Below, piece after piece: positions 15,947 through 24,016 of a stretch of 32,539 nucleotides of DNA. Origin of the DNA: Bacillota bacterium (lineage in GTDB: Bacteria; Bacillota; Syntrophomonadia; Syntrophomonadales; Syntrophomonadaceae). The DNA is taken from NCBI GenBank assembly GCA_029550685.1, contig JAKPGY010000126.1, positions 1-32,539 on the forward strand, given 5' to 3'. The notes below the pieces were generated by a model. It saw only the letters and a program-made list of their open reading frames with translations. It did no database searches and was not told where the DNA came from. A program made the translations under genes and the position numbers. Numbering within the stretch: the stretch's first letter is position 1; each line of letters begins with the position of its first letter.

Positions 15947-18721
15947 TCACCATGCCAATTGTTCTTTTACCCACTGTTCCCATTTATCGAAAGCTCGTTT
16001 TTCCATCTGTCCCTCTCGATAATAGGGCGAATCCGCCAAATCCAAGGTAGCTGAAGTCGAAACAAGCATCTTTATTTCAATAATACTACCCTTTTTGCGG
16101 TACAGGCACAACCCCAAATCAGACATAGTACGCAGTGAACCTATGATTTGCTGCTCACTTAGCGACAAACCGGTTGTCCGGCTAGCCCCGGCAGTCAAGG
16201 TTTTCAAGTCGTCACGAATGAACCCATTCCGGGCTAGTCTGGCCAGGTAAGCAGCTGTTTTAGCGATAATCATCCGCTCGGGATATAAGTGCCGAAGATG
16301 TTCACCCAAACTCATTAATTGCTGAGGAGTGAAGCCAGCCTGAAGTACAGCAGAAGATGACAAAGCAGTTAGCTGCTGGGCTACAATCAAAGCTTCATAG
16401 TAACTGTAAGGCGGATCTACCAGAATCACCTGATCTGCCTTAGGCCGGTACCTGTCCAAGGGCAAGGCTGCCCATTCAGCCTGGGTGGAATTGGGGTCAG
16501 GCAGCAGTCCGCTGAAGGTCCAATCAGATACCGAGACTGATCCGGTCAACCTAGACCATTGTTGAACTAATTTATCTTTACTTGCCTGGCTGTTTATATA
16601 TAGCAGGGTATGATCCATAGAGCTGTTAATGTTCCTTGTCAATTTAATCTGGGGCTGATTTTTTATATCCGGATAGCAGCTGTTGCAATCTTCAGCTGAG
16701 CCTGGCGATATAGGCCAGAACTTTATCACCCAACCGGAGTCTGTTAAATGGTTGCCCGGCACTTTTCTTAAATATTGGTAATATGACTCAGTGAGTAAAA
16801 AAACCAGGGGTTGCCCGCTGGATAGAGTCGCCTCAGCAGTTAAGCGCTCCTGGCGAGATAGATGCCCATGTATAGGGTATATTACATCAGACAATAATAG
16901 AGTGCATAAAAATTTGTGGTAACAGCGCAAAACGCGATAGGTAGGAAACACAAACACTACCGGTTGGCCGCACTGCAGAGTGTTAACAGCCTTATCTACT
17001 ATACCTAGCAGCTGAGGGTCACAGCCAACTGTCTTATTTTTATAGCTTGGTTCCAGATGGGCGGCTTTAATTTGCACCTGGGAGTTTCCCTGGTAGGAGT
17101 TAATCTCCAGATTAGCCAGCAAATCAAACCGGCAGTGGCGGAAGGGATGCTCTATCCATTCCGACCGGCGAAAAGATATTACCGGAAGGTTGCCTGGCTG
17201 CAGCACAGCTCGGAAATGACTGCGATCGGAACCCATCAGGGAAGCACGTTCTATCTTATCATGACGAACCAGGAATAGAGGGACAGGATTACCTTCCCCA
17301 TACGGCCTCAGCATGTCTAATTCCCGCACCAAATCCAAGGTTATCTGGTGAGAGAATACTTCCCCATCCAGATAGGTAACTAGCTCCCTATCCCTCTGAA
17401 CGATGCGGGCTTGTTCCTGCAGCAGCTGCCTAAAGGTCTCCAATTGGGAACGTTGCAAGGAGAGACCCGCAGCCATAGTATGACCCCCAAATTTTTCCAG
17501 ACTATCCTGACAGGCATATAAAGCCTGGTATAAATCAAATCCAGGTATGCTGCGGGCTGAACCGCGCCCCAGTTCTCCTTCCCAGGAAACCAATACTACC
17601 GGCAGGCCATATTGATCAGCCAGCCGTGAAGCGGCAATGCCTATTACACCTGGATGCCAGCCTTCCCCCTCTACCATGAGAATACCTTTTTTTGAATTCT
17701 CATCCATACTATCAACACAGGCAGCGGCTTCATCTACTACTGTCTGTTCTATGCGTTTCCGTTCCTCGTTTAACCTGCACAATTCCCGGGCCAGCTGACG
17801 GGCCGAGATCTCATCCTTTGCCGTTAATAAATCAACCGCCAGGCTGGCATGCTTTAAACGACCAGCCGAATTTATACGGGGGGCCAGAATGAAACCCAAA
17901 TGATAGGCCTGTAAAGAGTCCCCCTCGCTCCTGCTTTCCTCGATTAGGGCTTTAAGTCCGGGACGGCTGGTGCTCCGCAAGGTTTTTAAACCTTCTTTAA
18001 CCAAAATGCGGTTCTCGCCTCTAAGGGGCACAATATCCGCTACTGTAGCTATAGCTGCCAGTTCCAACCATTCATTAACCAGCTGATCTGCGGTTGTTTC
18101 ACCACCCAGCTGCTGCACCAGTTTAAATACGACTCCCGCCCCGCACAGGTCTTTCACTTTGTCAGGTGCTCCCAAATGAGGATTGACAATAATGGCAGCT
18201 TCAGGAAGCACCGACTCCGGGGTATGATGGTCAGTAACTACTACTTCCAAGCCCAACTCATTGGCCCGGGCAATTTCCTGAACTGAATTAATACCGCAGT
18301 CCACAGTGATCAGCAATTGAACACCCTGGAAAGCCAACTTCTCAACAGCTTCACAGTTTAAGCCATAACCTTCAGTAAAGCGATTGGGTATATAATATTC
18401 CACCTGAGCCCCCAGGTTTTGTAAGCATTCCAGTAAGATTACGGTGCCGCAAATGCCGTCCACATCGTAATCTCCATAGATGGCGATTCTCTGGCCATCC
18501 TCTATAGCTTGTTCTATGCGTCGGACGGCATCTTTCAGACCTGGAATTTGCTCCGGAGGCTGCAAATCGGTCCGATCGGCATATAGAAAGTACCTGGCTT
18601 CCCGGGAATCATTAATTCCTCGTCGTATAAGAATAGAAGCAAGTATTTCGGAAATATGTAATGACTGCTGCAACTTTTGTACCTTCTGCCCATCTACTGG
18701 CTGGATTTTCCAGTTTAGCAA
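15947..18721 (-). CDS. recJ: Single-stranded-DNA-specific exonuclease RecJ
   Basis: RecJ degrades ssDNA 5' to 3' in recombination and mismatch repair. The DHH/DHHA1 core fills residues 1-560: GDYDVDGICG (about 83), a second metal site at ITVDCG, VVTDHH (about 161), NSAGRLKHA (about 287) and GGHTMAAG (about 414). Then comes an OB-like region and a C-terminal part of about 350 residues (570-924), matching the extended RecJ of Firmicutes such as YrvE. That part has helicase-like wording (QPVVFVFPTYRVL and QPLVFLLTESY) but no Walker A. The start is TTG at 18721-18719, with AGGAGG eight bases upstream. It heads the recJ-rel-dtd-hydrolase transcript. Confidence 0.95.
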   Translation of the reverse strand: MLNWKIQPVDGQKVQKLQQSLHISEILASILIRRGINDSREARYFLYADRTDLQPPEQIPGLKDAVRRIEQAIEDGQRIAIYGDYDVDGICGTVILLECLQNLGAQVEYYIPNRFTEGYGLNCEAVEKLAFQGVQLLITVDCGINSVQEIARANELGLEVVVTDHHTPESVLPEAAIIVNPHLGAPDKVKDLCGAGVVFKLVQQLGGETTADQLVNEWLELAAIATVADIVPLRGENRILVKEGLKTLRSTSRPGLKALIEESRSEGDSLQAYHLGFILAPRINSAGRLKHASLAVDLLTAKDEISARQLARELCRLNEERKRIEQTVVDEAAACVDSMDENSKKGILMVEGEGWHPGVIGIAASRLADQYGLPVVLVSWEGELGRGSARSIPGFDLYQALYACQDSLEKFGGHTMAAGLSLQRSQLETFRQLLQEQARIVQRDRELVTYLDGEVFSHQITLDLVRELDMLRPYGEGNPVPLFLVRHDKIERASLMGSDRSHFRAVLQPGNLPVISFRRSEWIEHPFRHCRFDLLANLEINSYQGNSQVQIKAAHLEPSYKNKTVGCDPQLLGIVDKAVNTLQCGQPVVFVFPTYRVLRCYHKFLCTLLLSDVIYPIHGHLSRQERLTAEATLSSGQPLVFLLTESYYQYLRKVPGNHLTDSGWVIKFWPISPGSAEDCNSCYPDIKNQPQIKLTRNINSSMDHTLLYINSQASKDKLVQQWSRLTGSVSVSDWTFSGLLPDPNSTQAEWAALPLDRYRPKADQVILVDPPYSYYEALIVAQQLTALSSSAVLQAGFTPQQLMSLGEHLRHLYPERMIIAKTAAYLARLARNGFIRDDLKTLTAGASRTTGLSLSEQQIIGSLRTMSDLGLCLYRKKGSIIEIKMLVSTSATLDLADSPYYREGQMEKRAFDKWEQWVKEQLAW

Positions 18722-18836
18722 TATCTATTCCTCCTGATAATAAGTTAGCTGAATGGCAGTAACACTAATGGCAGAGACAGCAATTATCATCTGTGGTGCA
18801 GACCACGATGGACGAAAAGCCATCTTTCGTGTCATT

Positions 18837-19048
18837 GGCCGTTCCGGCACTCCTGATGCTCCCTTCGGTTGCTATTAATGTTGCGAGCCCCAAAGGGGCG
18901 TGGCAATCTCATCCAACTTGCTCGTGACTCTTGTTCGAGATCGCTACGTCGCTTCGCTCCCTCGCAACACTAATAGTGAGTTCCAAAGGAACGAACATCG
19001 GGAGTGCCGGAACGGCCAACATTAATAGTGAGCGCTAGCGAACATCGG
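18837..19048. repeat. 181-nt imperfect palindrome with nested direct repeats
   Basis: This fills most of the 534-bp gap between recJ and the ATPase gene. The outer arms GGCCGTTCCGGCACTCC (from 18837) and GGAGTGCCGGAACGGCC (to 19017) are perfect over 17 bp and extend inward with mismatches. Inner arms are GTTGCGAG (18880-18887) with CTCGCAAC (18961-18968), and GTGGCAATCTC (18900-18910) with GAGATCGCTAC (18937-18947). On the right, TAATAGTGAG-spacer-CGAACATCGG occurs at 18971-19001 and again at 19023-19048, with different but each palindromic spacers (TTCCAAAGGAA; CGCTAG). The text GAGATCGCTACGTCGCTTCG resembles dispersed palindromic repeats of many anaerobes. No ORF is convincing. The remaining flanks (18722-18836, 19049-19255) show nothing I can name. 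Confidence 0.8.
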
Positions 19049-19255
19049 TAGTCCTTTAAGGCGATGACAATTAAGGAATTCCCTTTTTTCTGCGATGACA
19101 CAGGGAGGGCTATTTTCACAGCAATAACTGGCTGGATACCCGTGAAAATTGCCTAAACATGCTTAAATAATTTATTCCCTTCATATACATAATTACATGA
19201 TACAAATTCATGCTTCATAGTACAGCGAGATTAATTAATTTTGGAGGCGATTATC

Positions 19256-20359
19256 ATGGGTAAATCCCGTCACTTTTTCCCCGGTGGAAACACCTGTTAT
19301 GGTTTTTATTCATTTTACCACTACCTGGTACAACCCACGGTTAAGAGAAAATATGTTTTAAAAGGCGGTCCGGGTGTGGGAAAATCTAATTTAATGAAAG
19401 AAATCGCCCAGCATTTCAGCAAACAAGGGTACAACATTGAATATCATTGGTGTTCCTCAGATCCCGATTCATTGGATGGAATTGTGATTGGCAGCCACCA
19501 GGTGGCGGTTCTGGATGGGACTGCCCCTCATGTGGTTGATCCCCGTTATCCTGGTGCTGTGGATGAAATCATTAATTTAGGCCAATACTGGCAACACAGC
19601 AATTTAACTGATAACCGCGAACATATAATTGAAATCAGTGATCAGATATCTTTTTGTTTCCAGCGGGCTTATCACCGCTTGGCCGAGTCCCAGCTAGCCT
19701 TGCAGGAGTGGACCGTTTACCTTGAGAAGGTGCGTAATGATAAGGTAGTAGCTCGAAATACTTTAGCCTTAGTTGCTGATTTTCTTAAAGGTACAGAAGC
19801 ATCTGCCGATACTGGCGTGCGCCACCTGTTCGCTGGAGCCATTACCCCTGCTGGTATAATCTTGAAGGCGGAACATATATTGGAGGCAGACACAGCTCTG
19901 TATGCTATCAAAGGCAGTCCGGGCAGCGGAGTCAGAGATTTGATTCAACATCTGGTGCATATGATCGAGCTAAACGGAGTTAGAGCCGAAATATTTCATA
20001 ATCCTTTTGACCCTGACCAGATAGATATGGTGTTCCTGCCTGATTACCAGCGAGCTTTGCTGAATGTAAGTGATTATTTGTTTGAATATGCTGAACAGCT
20101 ATCAGGGGCCCGCTACAAACGACTGTTGGACTTCGATCAACTACTGCCTCAGGATTCACTGAACCCATATGCCAAAAGAATTGCCCTGGCTAAAGAACGT
20201 TTGGAAAACGGCATCAAAGAAGCTATCGAATGGATAGCTTTAGCTAAACAGTTACATGACCGTTTGGAAGAGTTTTATATAAAAGCTATGGATTTCCTAT
20301 CCTTAGATCAGCAGCGGGATGACTTGATAGAGGATATCGAATTCCTGCTTAATCAATAA
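19256..20359 (+). CDS. P-loop ATPase of unknown function with duplicated halves
   Basis: The 367-residue product resembles the conserved uncharacterised Firmicutes ATPases grouped as PRK06851-like (from memory). The first half has a good Walker A, GGPGVGKS (residues 37-44), followed by HWCSSDPDSLDGIVIG and VAVLDGTAPH, a likely Walker B/sensor region. The second half repeats the pattern: YAIKGSPGSGVRDLI (216-230) aligns with YVLKGGPGVGKSNLM (33-47), and HNPFDPDQIDMVFLP aligns with CSSDPDSLDGIVIG. The second loop, GSPGSGVR, has lost the Lys and Ser, so only one site should hydrolyse ATP. The C-terminus is helical. Start ATG 19256 has GGAGG eight bases upstream; TTG 19241 would swallow that site. 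It stands alone, facing away from recJ and toward moeA. Confidence 0.8.
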   Translation: MGKSRHFFPGGNTCYGFYSFYHYLVQPTVKRKYVLKGGPGVGKSNLMKEIAQHFSKQGYNIEYHWCSSDPDSLDGIVIGSHQVAVLDGTAPHVVDPRYPGAVDEIINLGQYWQHSNLTDNREHIIEISDQISFCFQRAYHRLAESQLALQEWTVYLEKVRNDKVVARNTLALVADFLKGTEASADTGVRHLFAGAITPAGIILKAEHILEADTALYAIKGSPGSGVRDLIQHLVHMIELNGVRAEIFHNPFDPDQIDMVFLPDYQRALLNVSDYLFEYAEQLSGARYKRLLDFDQLLPQDSLNPYAKRIALAKERLENGIKEAIEWIALAKQLHDRLEEFYIKAMDFLSLDQQRDDLIEDIEFLLNQ

Positions 20360-20416
20360 GAGGTAAACCTGACCGGCAAGGTTGGAGTTTTCCTCCTCGC
20401 AGCAGGTATTTAGCAC

Positions 20417-21628
20417 CTAATCGAATCTGGTTACCAGAACTGATTCACCACTTAAAATACCTTGCTGTTGATAGTTTATATGAATGTATCCGTCAGCTTG
20501 AGCCAGGATCGTCATCAAACCCGATTTTCCCAGCAATGGATAGGCTACTCTCTGCCCGTTTACATCTTTCAGAGTCACTGGCACATAATCATCACGTCCC
20601 GGCTGGGATGCAATATTAGCCCCAGCAACCGCGTTTACCTGGCTAGGTGGTTTGGAATCCAGGAATGGTTTACATACCACCCCGAACATTGTCAAGGCCG
20701 ATACCGGATGACCCGGCAAGCCAACCACCAGTTTGTTATCAATTTTGACAGCCAAGGTAGGCTTGCCTGGCTTGACGGATATGCCGTGAAATAGCAGTTG
20801 AGCCTGAGGAAAACTCATCAATACCTCCAGGGTCATATCCTTTACCCCTACCGAGCTGCCTCCTGACATCAATATCCAATCATTTTCCTCACAGGCTGAC
20901 AACACCGCTTGGCGCAGCCTATCATAGTCATCAGGTACAATGGGATAGGTTTTAGCCACAGCAGCAGCTGATTGGACGGCTGCGGCCAGAGATATGCTGT
21001 TAACATCCCTAACCTGTCCTGGCTGGGGACATACTTCCGGAGATACAATTTCATTTCCGGTTGATATGATACCTACCCGGTATTGCTGCCAGACATTTAC
21101 CTGCTTAATACCTACAGAGGCCAGCAGACCAAGATCCTGGGAACGGAGACAGTGACCCTGGGGCAGCAGAAGGCTGCCTTCCGGAGCATCTTCTCCGACT
21201 TGCATAATATTTTCCCCAGGTCCTACCGCCCTGAATATTAAAACGGTATCATCACCTAACCGTTCAGTATATTCAACCATTACTACCGCATCAGTTCCGG
21301 GCGGCAGCATTCCTCCCGTAGGTATCCAGCAGCATTGCCCAGGCATGACTGTGAAGTTCGGCCTATGCCCTATTTGAATTTCGCCCCCATATTCCAAAAA
21401 AGCAGGAAGCGATTCACCGCAGCCAAAAGTATCTTCAGCACAAACTGCATAACCATCAACGGTTGAGCGAGCGAATGAAGGTATAGGTTCAGGACTGTAT
21501 ACCGCATCAGACAGCTCCCGGCCTAGAGCGCAGGAAAGTACTGCCGGTTCCCAACCCCGGCTGGGCAAAGCACCAGCAATTAGCTGTCGAGCTTCTTGAA
21601 CTGTTACCACCTTCAGAAATTCACTCAT
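20417..21628 (-). CDS. moeA: Molybdopterin molybdenumtransferase
   Basis: MoeA inserts molybdate (or tungstate) into adenylylated molybdopterin to give Moco/Tuco. The 403 residues fit MoeA domain order. Residues that normally act at the active site are present: STVDGYAV (Asp), GIISTGNEIV (Glu), and GGSSVGVKDMT (Asp), followed by KPGKPTLAV and VGLPGHPVSAL. ATG 21628-21626 is preceded by GAGGTG; the GTG at 21637 lies inside that site and is rejected. It is transcribed away from the MoeA-fusion gene, with 150 bp between, and its cofactor would serve the formate dehydrogenase nearby. Confidence 0.93.
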   Translation of the reverse strand: MSEFLKVVTVQEARQLIAGALPSRGWEPAVLSCALGRELSDAVYSPEPIPSFARSTVDGYAVCAEDTFGCGESLPAFLEYGGEIQIGHRPNFTVMPGQCCWIPTGGMLPPGTDAVVMVEYTERLGDDTVLIFRAVGPGENIMQVGEDAPEGSLLLPQGHCLRSQDLGLLASVGIKQVNVWQQYRVGIISTGNEIVSPEVCPQPGQVRDVNSISLAAAVQSAAAVAKTYPIVPDDYDRLRQAVLSACEENDWILMSGGSSVGVKDMTLEVLMSFPQAQLLFHGISVKPGKPTLAVKIDNKLVVGLPGHPVSALTMFGVVCKPFLDSKPPSQVNAVAGANIASQPGRDDYVPVTLKDVNGQRVAYPLLGKSGLMTILAQADGYIHINYQQQGILSGESVLVTRFD

Positions 21629-21778
21629 CTTCAACACCTCATCTGTTATTTCACTTTTCCTATTATATACTATATACCACCATTAACCTGGGGCAAAATG
21701 CCGCCTCCAAGTAGCACTTCGATAATATATATGCTAGATTTTAACTAAGAGTGGAAAATAAGGCTGGGAGGACCGGAA

Positions 21779-23695
21779 TTGCAACGAAAAATCTATATAG
21801 AAAATATGCCCTTGGATGACGCTCGCAAACTGTGGATGAGTCATCTTAATTCTTTAGGTTTCTTAACCCCGGAAGTTGAAACCATAATGATTCAGGATGC
21901 CTTAAACCGCATCACTGGTCAAGCCGTCTATGCCCGGCGTTCTGCCCCGCATTATCCGGCAGCCGCCATGGATGGGATAGCTGTACGAGCAGCTGACACT
22001 TACGGTGCTACCGAGAAATCCCCCATCTACATTAAATCCAACAAATATATCGAGGTGGATACCGGTGATTATGTGCCGGATGGCTATGATGCCGTTGTTA
22101 TGATCGAGGATGTAAACTTTGAAAACGGCCAGGTGCGTATCATCCAGCCTGCCGTGCCCTGGCAACATATCCGCTCCATTGGTGAAGATATGGTAGCTCA
22201 GGATCTGCTTTTGCCCAGCTATACCCGCATTGGCCCTTATGAACTGGCTTCACTGATTACCGCTGCTGTGAATGAAATTCAAGTAGTTAAGCAACCGGTA
22301 GTAGCCATAATACCTACCGGCACCGAATTGGTAGAATCCGGTACTGATAATATGACTCCTGGAACGGTGGTTGAATCCAACAGCCATATGTTAAGTGCCT
22401 TCTGCCAGCAATGGGGAGCGATTCCTTTACGTCATCCGATTGTTGCTGATAATCGAGAACTGCTCAAAAGAGCAGTTCTGGAGATGATAGATCAATCAGA
22501 CATGCTGATAATTTGTTCGGGATCATCGGCAGGTCGCGAGGATTACACTGCTGGTATAGTAGAAGAGCTGGGGGAACTATTAGTTCATGGTCTGGCTATC
22601 AGACCCGGTAAACCGGCCATTTTAGGCTCTATTCAAAGCAAGCCGGTTATTGGTGTTCCTGGTTATCCTATATCTGCCCAGCTGGTCTTCAACCTATTTG
22701 CCCGCCCAGCTCTGTTTGGCAGGCAGGGTATACCAGAACCGCAAGAAACCATGCTGAACTGTCAGATAGCTCGCAAACTACCTTCTCCTATGGGGGTTGA
22801 CGAATATGTCTATGTTAACTGTGCCTCCCTTCCCTCAGGCTACTATGCTTACCCTCTCAATCGTGGGGCCGGGGTGACTACCAGCTTGGTAAAGTCTGAC
22901 GGTTTTATTCGCATTCCCCGGGGCAGTGAAGGTATTCAGGCGGGAGAAGTGATGCAGGTTTGCCTGCACCGGTCCCGGCAAACCATAGATAATAGTATAG
23001 TGTGCATTGGCAGCCACGATTTGGCAATCGATGTTCTGGCTGACCTGTTGCAGCGCCGCTATGGAATTCGCCTTATTTCCAGCAATGTAGGCAGCATGGG
23101 CGGGATAATGTCACTGCGACGCCAAGAAACTCATATGTCTGGTATTCACCTGCTTGATCCTCAGACTGGCGACTACAATACCAGTTATCTTAGACGTTAC
23201 TTATCAGGGATAAACTGGAAACTGCTCACTCTGGTGAAACGACAACAAGGTCTGATTATCAAACCAGGTAATCCCCTTAATATCAGAGGATTAACCGATT
23301 TGACCCGTTCTGGGGTACGTTTCGTAAACCGGCAAAAGGGCTCTGGAACCAGAGTTTTGTTAGATTATCTACTGTCTAAGGAAAATATAAAACCTGAAGA
23401 TATTTACGGGTACAATCACGAGGAGTATACTCATCTGGCAGTAGCTGCTGCTGTTCAAAATGATTCATGTGATGTGGGTATGGGAGTCTATGCCAGTGCA
23501 AGAGTCTTAGGCCTGGACTTTATACCCCTGGTTGAAGAAGACTATGAATTATGTATATTAACCGATATCATTCGGCCTGACCATGTGGAATTCCTGATCG
23601 ATATTATTAGGAGTCAGGAATTCATTGAAAGGGTGACGTCCTTAGGTGGTTACAATCTGGAAGGAAGTGGTCATTTCCGTTTAAGTTCGGATTAA
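21779..23695 (+). CDS. MoeA fused to a periplasmic-binding-protein-like (substrate-binding) domain
   Basis: This 638-residue protein starts with a full MoeA unit (1 to about 405): AAAMDGIAVRAADTY, PTGTELVESG, SGSSAGREDYTAG and RPGKPAILG, then GVPGYPISAQLVF, so the usual acidic residues are kept. From about 410 to 638 there is a second domain of the PBP-like type: CIGSHDLAIDVLADLL, FVNRQKGSGTRVLLDYLL (a Ser/Gly/Thr ligand loop) and VAAAVQNDSCDVGMGV. Such domains bind small anions or ligands, so molybdate/tungstate sensing or delivery is a reasonable guess. Family members with this architecture are known in bacteria and archaea. The start is TTG at 21779 with GGGAGG seven bases before; ATG 21806 is the alternative. 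It precedes the fdh operon by about 320 bp. Confidence 0.9.
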   Translation: MQRKIYIENMPLDDARKLWMSHLNSLGFLTPEVETIMIQDALNRITGQAVYARRSAPHYPAAAMDGIAVRAADTYGATEKSPIYIKSNKYIEVDTGDYVPDGYDAVVMIEDVNFENGQVRIIQPAVPWQHIRSIGEDMVAQDLLLPSYTRIGPYELASLITAAVNEIQVVKQPVVAIIPTGTELVESGTDNMTPGTVVESNSHMLSAFCQQWGAIPLRHPIVADNRELLKRAVLEMIDQSDMLIICSGSSAGREDYTAGIVEELGELLVHGLAIRPGKPAILGSIQSKPVIGVPGYPISAQLVFNLFARPALFGRQGIPEPQETMLNCQIARKLPSPMGVDEYVYVNCASLPSGYYAYPLNRGAGVTTSLVKSDGFIRIPRGSEGIQAGEVMQVCLHRSRQTIDNSIVCIGSHDLAIDVLADLLQRRYGIRLISSNVGSMGGIMSLRRQETHMSGIHLLDPQTGDYNTSYLRRYLSGINWKLLTLVKRQQGLIIKPGNPLNIRGLTDLTRSGVRFVNRQKGSGTRVLLDYLLSKENIKPEDIYGYNHEEYTHLAVAAAVQNDSCDVGMGVYASARVLGLDFIPLVEEDYELCILTDIIRPDHVEFLIDIIRSQEFIERVTSLGGYNLEGSGHFRLSSD

Positions 23696-23867
23696 TATTC
23701 CATTTATTTATACGTTATATAACAATTGCTTATATTACCCCGATTTTTATATATTCCATCAAGGAATTTACTTGTTTGTGTCGAAACTAAAATATGATGT
23801 GGTATGTTCATTTACCATAACTGCTTCTTTATCTTTAGTAGGTTAGAATTCTTCGGGGGGGAATTTT

Positions 23868-23950
23868 AGCACCTTTGGCATTCCCACATTGTTTGCTGCG
23901 TATCCATGGTATGCATCATGGTATACAATCTTACGGGTCCATAAGGTGCT
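23868..23950 (+). promoter_or_regulatory. Structured leader element upstream of fdhA
   Basis: The 321-bp gap before fdhA holds a nested fold. AGCACCTT (23868-23875) pairs perfectly with AAGGTGCT (23943-23950); GG (23877-23878) pairs with CC (23939-23940); CCC (23883-23885) pairs with GGG (23935-23937); and an inner hairpin GTATCCATG (23900-23908) pairs with CATGGTATAC (23917-23926) with one bulged T and loop GTATGCAT. It ends 66 bases before the start codon, after which GGAGAGGGTG provides the RBS. It could be a cis-regulatory RNA or a protein-binding site. I cannot match it to a known riboswitch. No promoter could be fixed with confidence in the AT-rich part 23696-23860. Confidence 0.45.
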
Positions 23951-24016
23951 ATTATTTTGCTACGGGAATTCTTGCGAAAAATTCAATCACGTGGGGAAAG
24001 GAGAGGGTGATGTGTC

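Noticed and set aside
18837..19048. CRISPR array or insertion sequence in the recJ-ATPase gap
   Set aside because: There are only two short direct copies at unequal spacing and no transposase or spacer pattern; an imperfect palindrome describes it better.
20380..20395. Terminator between the ATPase gene and moeA
   Set aside because: Only a four-to-five base GGAG/CTCC stem without a proper U-run is visible.
23868..23950. Assigning the leader to the known Moco riboswitch class
   Set aside because: The context fits, but I could not match the conserved core of that motif, so only an unnamed structured element is reported.
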